Program-made: the position numbers and the translations under genes
Assembly (NCBI RefSeq): GCF_002506515.1
Contig: NZ_DAXS01000042.1
Span: 2,250 to 11,758 of the forward strand
Origin: Caldivirga sp. UBA161
Lineage (GTDB): Archaea; Thermoproteota; Thermoprotei; Thermoproteales; Thermocladiaceae
Direction of reading: 5' to 3'
Length of the DNA: 9,509 bases
Shown: positions 1-6,937 of the stretch, one piece after another
Layout: every line of letters starts with the position of its first letter
Numbering within the stretch: the first letter of the stretch is position 1
Notes under the pieces: generated by a model
Told to the model about the DNA's origin: nothing
Databases searched by the model: none
Seen by the model: the letters and a program-made list of their open reading frames with translations, nothing else

Positions 1-93
1 GTTCCAGTAGATTATTTGTGGCTTACTTGAGGCATATGCAACATTTAAGGACACTAAAACCATTATTGATACTAACGCCACCATTACATACAT
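1..93 (-). CDS. N-terminus of an exported protein, cut by the window edge
   Basis: Only the first 31 codons (36 from an earlier ATG) lie in the window, so the function cannot be named. They read as a Sec-type signal peptide: a long hydrophobic stretch of V, L, I, M and A, then an AYA-SS cleavage-like site, then KPQIIYW as the start of the mature part. A substrate-binding protein or secreted enzyme would be typical but cannot be distinguished here. There are two in-frame starts. The ATG at 93 has a near-perfect Shine-Dalgarno, GGAGGTG, 6 nt upstream. The ATG at 108 adds MEVYK, which supplies a lysine in the n-region, and directly follows an in-frame TAA at 109-111. I prefer 93 because of the ribosome binding site. 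The gene is divergent from the tRNA-binding protein gene. Confidence 0.6.
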   Translation of the reverse strand, partial: MYVMVALVSIMVLVSLNVAYASSKPQIIYWN

Positions 94-99
94 CTTATA

Positions 100-106
100 C
101 ACCTCC
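100..106 (-). promoter_or_regulatory. Shine-Dalgarno GGAGGTG of the left-edge exported protein
   Basis: On the minus strand GGAGGTG matches the complement of the conserved archaeal 16S rRNA 3' end and lies 6 nt before the ATG at 93. It overlaps the alternative ATG at 108, so it argues for the shorter start. It stands out because most other genes here appear to be leaderless and lack such a site. Confidence 0.55.
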
Positions 107-142
107 ATTTACCCCACCAAGAAATCCTTAACCTAAAACCTA

Positions 143-149
143 CTAATAA
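143..149 (-). promoter_or_regulatory. Possible TATA box for the left-edge exported protein
   Basis: The minus strand reads CCTTATTAGTAGG here. A start site about 26 bp downstream would fall near 122 and give a leader of roughly 28 nt that contains the GGAGGTG site. This agrees with a leadered transcript, but the box is not a strong match and is assigned by position only. Confidence 0.3.
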
Positions 150-230
150 GGATTACTCTAAGTAGGATTCGGGAAACAATATTTACAAAAAATAGTACTA
201 TATAGCGCCATACAATTAACAGGCCTAATA

Positions 231-239
231 CTTATTAAG
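231..239 (+). promoter_or_regulatory. TATA box of the OB-fold/oxidoreductase unit
   Basis: CTTATTAAG is centred about 24 bp before the ATG at 259. That spacing places the transcription start at or next to the A of the ATG, as expected for a leaderless archaeal mRNA. No Shine-Dalgarno is seen before this ATG. Confidence 0.55.
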
Positions 240-258
240 CAACCACACCCTACTCAAT

Positions 259-603
259 ATGGCTCAATCAGAGAGGATTAGCAGGGATTATTTCGCTAAG
301 TTGGATTTAAGGGTTGGTAAGGTTATTGAGGCTCAGAGGGTTGAGGGTAGTAGGAAGTTGATTAAGCTTATTGTTGACTTGGGCGCTGAGAAGAGGCAGG
401 TACTGGCTGGTTTAGCTGAGTACTATAAGCCTGAAGAGTTGGTGGGTAGGTTCATTGTGATTGTGGCTAATATGGAGCCCAGGATTATGCTTGGCCTTGA
501 GAGTCAAGGCATGCTGCTGGCCACATGCGGTGAGAAGGGTAAGCCCCTTTTATTAACTATACAGGGCGCTGATGATTCAAGGATTGGGGAGAAGGTGTGC
601 TAG
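259..603 (+). CDS. tRNA-binding OB-fold protein (MetRS beta subunit / Trbp111-like)
   Basis: The 114-aa protein is essentially one tRNA-binding OB-fold domain of the kind found at the C-terminus of bacterial MetRS, in Trbp111/CsaA and in Arc1p/EMAP II. Visible hallmarks are DLRVGKV (residues 16-22), a basic segment with SRKL (31-34), QVLAGL (47-52), the NMEPRIMLGLESQGMLLA block (71-88) that matches the family's N-x-x-P-x-x-x-x-G-x-x-S-x-G-M signature, and a GEKV-like end. Many archaea encode this domain as a separate protein annotated as the MetRS beta subunit, thought to hold tRNA in an L-shape-dependent way and assist aminoacylation; that role here is by family. The ATG is supported by the TATA box about 24 bp upstream (leaderless). 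The next gene starts 1 bp after the stop, so the two are almost certainly cotranscribed. A CsaA-like chaperone role is the alternative. Confidence 0.88.
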   Translation: MAQSERISRDYFAKLDLRVGKVIEAQRVEGSRKLIKLIVDLGAEKRQVLAGLAEYYKPEELVGRFIVIVANMEPRIMLGLESQGMLLATCGEKGKPLLLTIQGADDSRIGEKVC

Positions 604-604
604 T

Positions 605-1567
605 ATGCGCATAGCCGTAGTGGGCTGTGGTGGGTTTGGTAATGTTCACCTTAATGCACTTAGGGAGTTAAATAAGAGTGACCTAGAGGTTTACGTTTTC
701 AGTAGGAGTAGGGAGAGGGCTGAGGAGTGCGCTATGAGGTATTCTGCATCAGGCTACTTCACTAATTATGATGATGTAATTAAGTCCAATGTGGATGTTA
801 TTGACTTAATAGTTAGCCATAATATGCATGCTCCAATGGCTATTAAGGCCATGGAGGCTGGTAAGCATGTAATACTTGAAAAGCCCATAGCCAGGACTAT
901 TGATGAGGCTAATGCGATAATTGAGGCTTCAAGGAGGTTTAAGGTTAAGTTCATGGTTGCTGAGAACTTCTACTTCGACCCAGCTGTTTGGAAGATTATT
1001 GAATTAATTAAGGAATTAGGCCAAGTACATACGGTAATAGTTAGGTCAACTCACTACGGTAAGCCTACCGGTTGGAGGAGGGTTAAGGAATTAATGGGTG
1101 GTGGTGCATTCATAGATGGTGGAATACACTTCATTGATACTCTACTGAACATTGGTGGGGAATATGATTACGCCTGTGGCTCATCATACAGGACCATTAG
1201 TGGTATTGAGGGTGAGGACACTACCATTGGGTTATTTAGGTTTAAGAGTGGGGCCAGGGGATTAATAATGTATAGTTGGGGGATGATGCATTCCCCCAAT
1301 GTACCGTCCATTGAGGTTTACGGTGATGGGGGTAGTATTATTGAGGATCCCTCAACAAGGAGGATTAACGTAAGCTACGGTAGGGTTTACGGTGATCTAC
1401 TGTTTAATGGTAAGGCTATTAACCTACCTAAGGTTAATGTAGTTAAGGCTGAGCTTGAGGGCTTCATTAAGTCCATTGAGGAGGATAAGCCTGTCCCAAT
1501 GCCCCCTGAGGTTGCCCTTAGGGATCTTAAGGCTGTTCTTGAGGTTTACGGGAATCAGTGCCTATGA
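605..1567 (+). CDS. Gfo/Idh/MocA-family NAD(P)-dependent oxidoreductase
   Basis: The 320-aa protein has an N-terminal Rossmann fold with the dinucleotide motif VVGCGGFGNVH (residues 5-15). The family signature E-K-P is at 92-94 in HVILEKPIA, with the lysine (K93) expected in the active site. The C-terminal alpha/beta domain has GGGAFIDGGIHFID (165-178), whose D171 and H175 fit the conserved D-x-G-x-H catalytic pattern. Members oxidise or reduce sugars, inositols and related polyols with NAD(P)(H); the substrate cannot be read from sequence. I place the start at the ATG at 605: the Rossmann strand begins immediately, and GGTG at 594-597 gives a short Shine-Dalgarno with 7-nt spacing. An in-frame ATG at 572 would add 11 residues inside the preceding gene and is less likely. 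The start is 1 bp after the preceding stop, so translation is probably coupled. The 3' end overlaps the convergent zinc protein gene by 6 bp. Confidence 0.88.
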   Translation: MRIAVVGCGGFGNVHLNALRELNKSDLEVYVFSRSRERAEECAMRYSASGYFTNYDDVIKSNVDVIDLIVSHNMHAPMAIKAMEAGKHVILEKPIARTIDEANAIIEASRRFKVKFMVAENFYFDPAVWKIIELIKELGQVHTVIVRSTHYGKPTGWRRVKELMGGGAFIDGGIHFIDTLLNIGGEYDYACGSSYRTISGIEGEDTTIGLFRFKSGARGLIMYSWGMMHSPNVPSIEVYGDGGSIIEDPSTRRINVSYGRVYGDLLFNGKAINLPKVNVVKAELEGFIKSIEEDKPVPMPPEVALRDLKAVLEVYGNQCL

Positions 1568-1756
1568 GGCTTTAAGTTTAATTGAATCACCATACTTAGA
1601 TGCGCATTCACTGCAGGCAATAACCTTAAAGCTCATGCCTATTAACTCATCATTAATTACGACGACCTTAGCCTCACTCGGCTTAATAGTTCTAAGGCAG
1701 AAGAAGCATACTAATTCTTTACTCCTAGTGCTCTTGAATCCCCTTGCTTTACTCAT
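1562..1756 (-). CDS. Small four-cysteine zinc-ribbon-like protein
   Basis: A 64-aa basic protein with two C-x-x-C pairs, CFFC (C17, C20) and CSEC (C48, C51), 28 residues apart. This spacing is typical of small zinc ribbons that bind one Zn2+. The N-terminus (residues 2-13) is rich in K, R and S. I do not recognise a named family; archaeal genomes carry many such small zinc proteins, often tied to transcription or translation, but no function can be assigned. The reading frame is supported by the paired cysteines, by a TATA-like box about 32 bp upstream of the ATG, and by its position 38 bp after hisS on the same strand. It may be cotranscribed with hisS or expressed from its own promoter. Its stop codon lies inside the 3' end of the convergent oxidoreductase gene, an overlap of 6 bp. 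Confidence 0.72.
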   Translation of the reverse strand: MSKARGFKSTRSKELVCFFCLRTIKPSEAKVVVINDELIGMSFKVIACSECASKYGDSIKLKAS

Positions 1757-1784
1757 TCTAAACCATTAGGTGCCTTAAATTAGT

Positions 1785-1792
1785 CTTATAAG
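1785..1792 (-). promoter_or_regulatory. TATA box of the small zinc protein
   Basis: CTTATAAG is centred about 32 bp before the ATG at 1756, which predicts a leader of only a few nucleotides. It sits immediately beyond the hisS stop codon (1795-1797), so the zinc protein could be transcribed independently of hisS. Confidence 0.5.
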
Positions 1793-1794
1793 GA

Positions 1795-3057
1795 TTACTT
1801 AAGAATCTTACTTAAGGGTATATCCTCCTCACTCCAGGTTTCAAGATCCCTAACCCTAACAACACTCCTCTCGATTTCCCTCCGCCCAATTATTATGAAT
1901 TTCCTAGCCTTAATCCTCGCAGCATACTCCAGGGCTGACCTTAAGCTTGGCTTACCCACATCAACAATAACCCTTAACCCACCTTCCCTTAACTTCTCCG
2001 CGATTCTAACAGCCATGCCGTAGCAGCTCCCCTCCATGGGGTATATGTAGTAATCCACTGGGGGGATACTGCCCTGCCCCTCACCTAGGGCTAGCATTAC
2101 CCTCTCAATACCTATGGCGAATCCAACAGCAGGCACATCCTCCCCTGAGTAAACCTTAAGTAACTCATCATACCTTCCACCACCCCCAACGGCAAGCTTA
2201 ATCTTATCGGTGTAAAGTTCAAAAACGAAGCCCGTGTAGTAATCTAAGCCCCTTACTATGCTTAAGTCTAAGTAAACCCTATTCGCTACACCATAATCCG
2301 TTAAGGCGTTGGCTAGGGATTCAACATAATTAATTAAGTTATCACCCACACCTAGTTCCCTTAATTCCCTCACTGAGTCAACTATAGGTACCCTGGTGCT
2401 GGCTATTGCCACTAGGGATTCCGCCCTAGCCTTATCAATACCCTCCTTAATCAGCAGTTTAATTAATTCATCATCAGTGACCTTACCCCTCTTATCAAGC
2501 ACCCTCAACACCGGCTCCCTAGCAGTGTTAATATTTATCTTACTTAGGAGTTGATCCATAATCCTCCTATCACTAACCTTCACCGTTAATTGAGGTAAGT
2601 TAACCAACTCAAGGGACTTCACGGCTAAGGCCAACACCTCAGCATCAGATTGAACTGTGGGTGAGCCCACGTGTTCAACACCGAATTGGTAAAATTCCCT
2701 AAACCTACCGAACTGGGGCTCATCATACCTCCAAACCTTTGAAACGTAATACAGCCTAATAGGCCTTGGGAAGTCACGCCTATATGATAGGACCCTAGCC
2801 ACAGGCACAGTCATATCGAACCTGAGGCCTAATTCCCTACCTGCCTTATCCTTAAGGTAATATATTTCATTAATCACATCCTCACCAGCCTTAGCCTTCA
2901 AAACCTCGAAGTGCTCAAGGGCAGGCGTCTCAATGGCGCTGTATCCGAAGGACTCAGCTACCTTAGAGAGCCTTGAGGCTACAGTAATTAATGAATAATA
3001 CTTATCAGGCGTCCAGTCATTCATTCCCCTTGGTGGTTGAAGCAGCCAATCCTCCAC
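1795..3057 (-). CDS. hisS: Histidyl-tRNA synthetase (HisRS)
   Basis: The 420-aa class II aminoacyl-tRNA synthetase charges tRNA-His with histidine in the cytoplasm. It begins with the typical PPRGMNDW (residues 8-15). Motif 2 is the KVWRYDEPQFGRFREFYQFG stretch (107-126), with the ATP-binding arginine in FRE. The histidine-specific loop is IVRGLDYYTGFVFE (267-280). The GGGGRYD loop (291-297) and motif 3, AVGFAIGIERVMLAL (310-324), complete the catalytic core. Residues from about 335 form the HGTP anticodon-binding domain. Length is normal for HisRS. The start is GTG at 3057: an in-frame TAG lies 9 nt upstream, no other start fits between, and a T-rich TATA box is 24-25 bp upstream. An overlapping ATG at 3059 is in another frame. 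The upstream neighbour on the same strand, feoA, ends 151 bp away, so hisS probably has its own leaderless transcript. Confidence 0.97.
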   Translation of the reverse strand: MEDWLLQPPRGMNDWTPDKYYSLITVASRLSKVAESFGYSAIETPALEHFEVLKAKAGEDVINEIYYLKDKAGRELGLRFDMTVPVARVLSYRRDFPRPIRLYYVSKVWRYDEPQFGRFREFYQFGVEHVGSPTVQSDAEVLALAVKSLELVNLPQLTVKVSDRRIMDQLLSKININTAREPVLRVLDKRGKVTDDELIKLLIKEGIDKARAESLVAIASTRVPIVDSVRELRELGVGDNLINYVESLANALTDYGVANRVYLDLSIVRGLDYYTGFVFELYTDKIKLAVGGGGRYDELLKVYSGEDVPAVGFAIGIERVMLALGEGQGSIPPVDYYIYPMEGSCYGMAVRIAEKLREGGLRVIVDVGKPSLRSALEYAARIKARKFIIIGRREIERSVVRVRDLETWSEEDIPLSKILK

Positions 3058-3077
3058 ATGGCTCTAGGGTACGCGCA

Positions 3078-3085
3078 TTAAAAAA
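3078..3085 (-). promoter_or_regulatory. TATA box of hisS
   Basis: The minus strand reads TTTTTTAA, centred about 24-25 bp before the GTG start at 3057. The spacing matches the other leaderless promoters here and supports the GTG as both the start of the gene and approximately the transcription start. Confidence 0.5.
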
Positions 3086-3208
3086 CATAACCTTAATCTG
3101 TAATGCGGTTTCCCTTAATGATTATACTGTAGGGTAGTGGATTAAAAGTAGTATGAAGCCGTGATGAGGTACAGGCTTAATAAGTGCGTGGAATCAGTAC
3201 ATTTATGA

Positions 3209-3499
3209 TTATAAGGCATCTTGATTATGGGAATAACGCCACCTCCACCTATGTCTATGCTTACCCTGCTGAATAGATAATACTGATACTAGTGTATTTG
3301 ATGCAGTATCAGTATCCAGCACTATGAATGCCCCATCCTCCCTCTGGACGAGTACTGGGCCATTAGGTATACTTACTATCACCTTAATTATGTAACCCTC
3401 CATTATACCTAAGTCACTTAGCCTCTCTGAGCCTAATTTAACAACCCTAACCATTGAGTTACTGGGTGCTTTGTTTATGGGTGTATACGCATTATTCAT
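3209..3499 (-). CDS. feoA: FeoA-like SH3-fold protein of ferrous iron transport
   Basis: The 96-aa protein contains a FeoA domain: MVRVVKLG (16-23), RLSDLGIMEG (26-35, equivalent to the family's L-x-x-L-G-L-x-x-G turn), then VKV/VLVQ-type strands and a final VSVLS strand (71-75). FeoA is a small cytoplasmic SH3-like partner of FeoB needed for efficient Fe2+ uptake. Its ATG at 3499 overlaps the feoB stop in ATGA, so translation is coupled to feoB. Two points are odd. It follows feoB rather than preceding it. It also ends in an unusual tail after the FeoA fold, KHRHRWRWRYSH (80-91), rich in His, Arg and Trp, which could bind metal, nucleic acid or membrane; that is conjecture. Confidence 0.85.
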   Translation of the reverse strand: MNNAYTPINKAPSNSMVRVVKLGSERLSDLGIMEGYIIKVIVSIPNGPVLVQREDGAFIVLDTDTASNTLVSVLSIQQGKHRHRWRWRYSHNQDAL

Positions 3500-5520
3500 A
3501 TGGCCACCTGAATAAAGGTGGTGGTGTAGAATACAGCGTAGGCTAATGCTAGTGCGATTATGAATTGAAGAATAGAATTAATAATGGTGAGCCTTAGTCC
3601 CACAATTCTTTTCTCAACTATTAATGTTGCTATGCATGGGGAGTATAGTGTTATGAATGTGATTAAGGCTAAGGATGATGCAGGGGTTAACGTTGATCCA
3701 ATAGCATGCAGTAACCCACCCTTCTCGGTACCGTAAAATAAGGCTAATGTGCTCAGGACCACTTCCTTAAATATGTAGCCGTAGACTAATGATGCTGATA
3801 TTTGCCATGGCACATTAATTGGGTTGAATAATGGTGCTATCGCCTTACCCACAATACCAAGCCAAGTCTCAGTAAGTATGCTTGGGTTAACTAAAGCCTC
3901 TGGGCCCACTAAGCCTCTTGGGCCACTTATTGATAGGAGCCACGTTATAATTATGAATACTATTATCAATACCCCAGCCCTAGATATGAAATCGTAAGTG
4001 TAGTGCCAAACCTTCTTAACGAAGGCTCTATGTAACGGTATTATTAGTGGTGGTAATTCATAAGCGTAGGGTACATTCCCACTAATGAGCCTTACATGTA
4101 CTTTTGAGAACCTTGACATTATGCTAATTCCTATGAAAGCTACAATGTAAGGTATTACCACTATTACGCCTATTAAATGCGGCATTACGGCGGCTGTTAT
4201 TAAGGCTATTATAGTGAACCTAGCGGTACACGGTATGTAAGGTATCATTAAGGCTGTAAGTACTCTATCCCTCGTACTTGGCATTGCCCTAGTTGCCATT
4301 ATTGCCGGTACATTACAACCTGAGCCGGCAATTAAATACACTAACCCCCTTGAGGGAATGCCAATCCTTTTCAGCCACCTCTCTATTGGGAAAGCAATCC
4401 TAGCTATTAACCCGGAATCCTCTAGAAATGCTATTAAGAATGATACCCCAAGGACATACGGTATAAAATCTACTAGTGTAGCTACTCCATTCCACACACC
4501 GTCAACTAGGAAGGAACTTAGCAATTCATTACTCACGTAACCACTTATGAAGCTAACTACTGGTATTGAATCAAGGGCCTCTGACATTAAGTCCACTAAA
4601 GGTTCAAGAACCATGAATATTACCTCAGCCATTATAAATAGCAGTAATAAGGATAGTAGGGCGCCATACCTTGGGTTAAGGAATAATTCATCATACTTAT
4701 TGAGCGTTATTCTATCCTTAGTGGCAAATTTACTTATAAGGGATTTCACAGTGTTCCAACGCATGGCAGTAATGTAATCATTAATGTTAGGTACCTCCCT
4801 ATGCGCCTCCTCAACCACGTTGCTTACTTTAACGCTTAGGTGCATTAATAATGGGTTGCCACCCAGTATCTCTATAGCAATTCCTCTGGAAACGCCCAGT
4901 GCATTGGCTATGGTGTTTATATACTTCTCCAGCCTACCATAATTAACAATATTAGTAGTCCCTGGCTTCAATTCACGTATTCCAGCAATTATGGTCTTTA
5001 ACTCCCTTAACCCTACATTACCCACAGCAACGGTTGGCACTACAGTTACTCCAAGGGCCTTCTTCAAGGCATCAAAATTATAATGCAACCCCCTTCTTCT
5101 AGCTAAATCCATCATATTCAATACGAATACTACAGGCTTCCCAAGCTCCAATACTTGAATCAGTAGGTATAGTGATTGTTCAGGATTTAAAGCTGATCCA
5201 ACCAATATAATGCCATCATAATCGCCTAGGAGAAGTTCCCTTGAGGCTACAGCCTCATCCATCATGCTGGTCCTAAGGCTGTAAGTACCGGGTAGGTCAA
5301 TCATTAATACCCTTGTTTCACCAATACTATAACTAACCTCATCAATTGAAACCGTTGTACCAGGGTAATTCGCAGTCCTAACGAAAGTGCCACTAATTCT
5401 ATTAACCAACGTGGACTTACCACTGTTCGGTATACCAGCAATAACTACCTTAATGGCGCTGCGGCTTGAGTTATTGGTTACATTCATTTTAAGCCTTGGC
5501 TTAAATATATTCTTAAACAC
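3496..5520 (-). CDS. feoB: Ferrous iron transporter FeoB
   Basis: The 674-aa membrane protein imports Fe2+. Its cytosolic N-terminal G domain has G1 GIPNSGKST (29-37), the G2 threonine region NYPGTTV (51-57), G3 DLPG (75-78) and G4 NMMD (135-138), with a G5-like stretch near 163-171. A helical linker follows, then the FeoB membrane domain from about residue 285. Gate-like motifs are GSGCNVPAIMATR (399-411), YIPCTARFTI (428-437) and YSPCIATL (626-633), so the usual conserved cysteines are present (C402, C431, C629). Length is normal for an archaeal FeoB. The start is probably the GTG at 5520, because a good TATA box is 27 bp upstream (leaderless). An in-frame ATG at 5487 would remove 11 residues before the G domain and cannot be excluded. 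It overlaps feoA by 4 bp. A dyad around the TATA box suggests metal-responsive repression. Confidence 0.96.
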   Translation of the reverse strand: MFKNIFKPRLKMNVTNNSSRSAIKVVIAGIPNSGKSTLVNRISGTFVRTANYPGTTVSIDEVSYSIGETRVLMIDLPGTYSLRTSMMDEAVASRELLLGDYDGIILVGSALNPEQSLYLLIQVLELGKPVVFVLNMMDLARRRGLHYNFDALKKALGVTVVPTVAVGNVGLRELKTIIAGIRELKPGTTNIVNYGRLEKYINTIANALGVSRGIAIEILGGNPLLMHLSVKVSNVVEEAHREVPNINDYITAMRWNTVKSLISKFATKDRITLNKYDELFLNPRYGALLSLLLLFIMAEVIFMVLEPLVDLMSEALDSIPVVSFISGYVSNELLSSFLVDGVWNGVATLVDFIPYVLGVSFLIAFLEDSGLIARIAFPIERWLKRIGIPSRGLVYLIAGSGCNVPAIMATRAMPSTRDRVLTALMIPYIPCTARFTIIALITAAVMPHLIGVIVVIPYIVAFIGISIMSRFSKVHVRLISGNVPYAYELPPLIIPLHRAFVKKVWHYTYDFISRAGVLIIVFIIITWLLSISGPRGLVGPEALVNPSILTETWLGIVGKAIAPLFNPINVPWQISASLVYGYIFKEVVLSTLALFYGTEKGGLLHAIGSTLTPASSLALITFITLYSPCIATLIVEKRIVGLRLTIINSILQFIIALALAYAVFYTTTFIQVAI

Positions 5521-5522
5521 TT

Positions 5523-5531
5523 TTAGACTAA
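5523..5531. promoter_or_regulatory. Short palindrome next to the feoB start
   Basis: TTAGACTAA is a TTAG-N-CTAA palindrome lying between the TATA box and the GTG start of feoB. It is only 4 bp per arm, so it may be chance, but a protein bound there would overlap the expected transcription start. Its last two bases overlap the left arm of the larger dyad. Confidence 0.2.
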
Positions 5532-5560
5532 TCGGACAATACTTATAAAATTTTCGGATT
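5530..5560. promoter_or_regulatory. Imperfect dyad flanking the feoB TATA box (candidate operator)
   Basis: On the plus strand the left arm AATCGGACAAT (5530-5540) and the right arm ATTTTCGGATT (5550-5560) are inverted repeats that match at 9 of 11 positions. The 9-bp spacer ACTTATAAA holds the TATA box of feoB. A dimeric repressor bound here would block TBP. Iron uptake genes in archaea and bacteria are often controlled by DtxR/MntR-family metal-dependent repressors, which fits the position; the identity of the regulator is inference and no such gene is in the window. Confidence 0.4.
5542..5551 (-). promoter_or_regulatory. TATA box of the feoB-feoA operon
   Basis: The minus strand reads ATTTTATAAG, the clearest TATA box in the window. 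It is centred about 27 bp before the GTG start at 5520, which predicts a leaderless mRNA and supports GTG over the internal ATG at 5487. Confidence 0.6.
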
Positions 5561-5700
5561 ACCTAATATACGTGTACACCTATGGTTATTCTAAAAATAT
5601 TAGGAACTATCTTAAATTAAATTTAATAACTTAGCATTAATCAAGAATTCATGCAATATGATGTTACACGTGTTATTTTACCTTGCGTGATTTAATTTAA

Positions 5701-6927
5701 TTACCTCTGTATTAATGCAATTAAGCCAAGTATTGTTAACACTACACCTAGGGCCATTACTATAACCATACCTAACCCCATTGGTTTCATTAAGCCAACA
5801 AGCATTGGAGCCCAACCACCTATCAATAAGCCCCAATTATAGGAGATGCCTAATCCACTGGCCCTGTATTGTACATCAAACCTATTAATTAGTACGTATG
5901 GTACCAATCCCATGGCGAAGTTCTCAATGAATGCAAGGATAATTAGATTTATGATGCTTGGATGCAGTATTAGGGCTATTGGTGCATAGGCTAGGGAGGC
6001 TATTAATGTGACTATTATGAGCAACTTATAATCAATAATTAAGGCAAGGGGGCCTGCAAGTAACACTGCCAAGACTGCGGCCACTGTTGCTAGTAACATT
6101 ACGCTCGGTATTAGGTTTGCTGCACCTATTGAGTTTAGGAAGTCAGAGTATATTAAATATGTTGAGTAGTAGATTGTTAGTAATCCGCCAGTAAACAATA
6201 TGCCAAACCCTAACCAGGCGCCACCATGCTTAAATAATAATGTTAATGGATTAGTCTTAGGCCTCGACCATAGGGGTGATTCAATTAACCTACTCCTAAT
6301 CACGAATGCTAATACGGCAACAATGGCTCCAGTACCCATGTATATTCTCCAGCCGTATACATTAAATGATGAACCCATGTACATTATGAATAATTCATTA
6401 ACAATAGTAGCAGCCACAACTCCTATTGGGTAACCACTCTGCACAAAGGCTGAAGACAACTCCATCCTCCACCTACTCCACTCCATTATCATGGCTGTGC
6501 CAGGGCCCCACTCACCACCAATGAATACGCCCTGTAGAAACCTAAGTGCGAGTAATGTTAATGGTGCTAATGCACCAATGACCGCGTAGGTTGGTATTAA
6601 TGCTATTGCAAGCGCAGATACGCTATAGCCAAGGACTGTTACCATTAATCCAATCCTCCTACCGAATTTATCGGCAATATAACCCATTGTTACGGAACCC
6701 AAGGGCCTACCCACTAAGGTTGCTACTAATGTGGATAAACTACCCAGTAGTGAATATGGGCCTGGAAAGAATAATGATCCAATTAAGGGCATTATTGGAA
6801 TAATGAGAAGCGCATCATAACCATCCATAACCCAACCCAAATAAGCACTAACAATAGCCCTATACCTCATTGCATCAATACTCCTCTGCATAATTAGGCT
6901 AAGGCCCCAACCTAATTTAATTTTCAC
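5701..6927 (-). CDS. MFS transporter, metabolite:H+ symporter-like
   Basis: The 408-aa protein has about 12 hydrophobic segments and belongs to the major facilitator superfamily. TM1 carries a D-G-Y-D motif (35-38) and the loop after TM2 the MFS signature GYIADKFGRR (82-91). RFLQGVFIGGEWGPG (129-143) matches the R-x-x-x-G-x-x-x-G-G-E-x-G pattern of the metabolite:H+ symporter and related organic-acid symporter families. ESPLW (216-220) lies in the central loop and RASGLGISYNWG (355-366) before the last helices fits the same families. The substrate, possibly a carboxylate or amino-acid-like compound, cannot be fixed. The second-half copy of the GRR loop is degenerate (IIDYK, 297-301). The start is uncertain: GTG at 6927, ATG at 6891 and ATG at 6870 are all possible, and the best TATA-like box (6938-6946) is too close to 6927, which favours a downstream ATG. 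tRNA-Trp lies 71 bp upstream on the same strand. Confidence 0.88.
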   Translation of the reverse strand: MKIKLGWGLSLIMQRSIDAMRYRAIVSAYLGWVMDGYDALLIIPIMPLIGSLFFPGPYSLLGSLSTLVATLVGRPLGSVTMGYIADKFGRRIGLMVTVLGYSVSALAIALIPTYAVIGALAPLTLLALRFLQGVFIGGEWGPGTAMIMEWSRWRMELSSAFVQSGYPIGVVAATIVNELFIMYMGSSFNVYGWRIYMGTGAIVAVLAFVIRSRLIESPLWSRPKTNPLTLLFKHGGAWLGFGILFTGGLLTIYYSTYLIYSDFLNSIGAANLIPSVMLLATVAAVLAVLLAGPLALIIDYKLLIIVTLIASLAYAPIALILHPSIINLIILAFIENFAMGLVPYVLINRFDVQYRASGLGISYNWGLLIGGWAPMLVGLMKPMGLGMVIVMALGVVLTILGLIALIQR

Positions 6928-6937
6928 CTACATACAA

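Noticed and set aside
572..604. Upstream in-frame ATG that would extend the oxidoreductase by 11 residues
   Set aside because: The added residues lie inside the preceding gene, the Rossmann strand starts right at the ATG at 605, and GGTG at 594-597 is well spaced for 605.
766..954. Minus-strand 62-codon open frame inside the oxidoreductase gene
   Set aside because: It lies wholly antisense to a clear family gene and shows no motif of its own; the same applies to the antisense frames within feoB, both transporters and at 8300-8719.
1455..1769. Plus-strand 104-codon frame across the oxidoreductase 3' end and the zinc protein
   Set aside because: It overlaps the oxidoreductase in another frame and runs antisense to the four-cysteine protein; its leucine- and serine-rich sequence looks like a shadow translation.
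3150..3208. GTGATGA resembling box C of a C/D box sRNA between feoA and hisS
   Set aside because: No box D (CTGA) or C'/D' pair follows on the same strand within a plausible distance. TGATGA near 7282 fails for the same reason.
5572..5673. 8-bp palindromes GTGTACAC (5572-5579) and ACACGTGT (5666-5673) upstream of feoB
   Set aside because: They are short, differ from each other and are far upstream of the TATA box; they are not distinguishable from chance.
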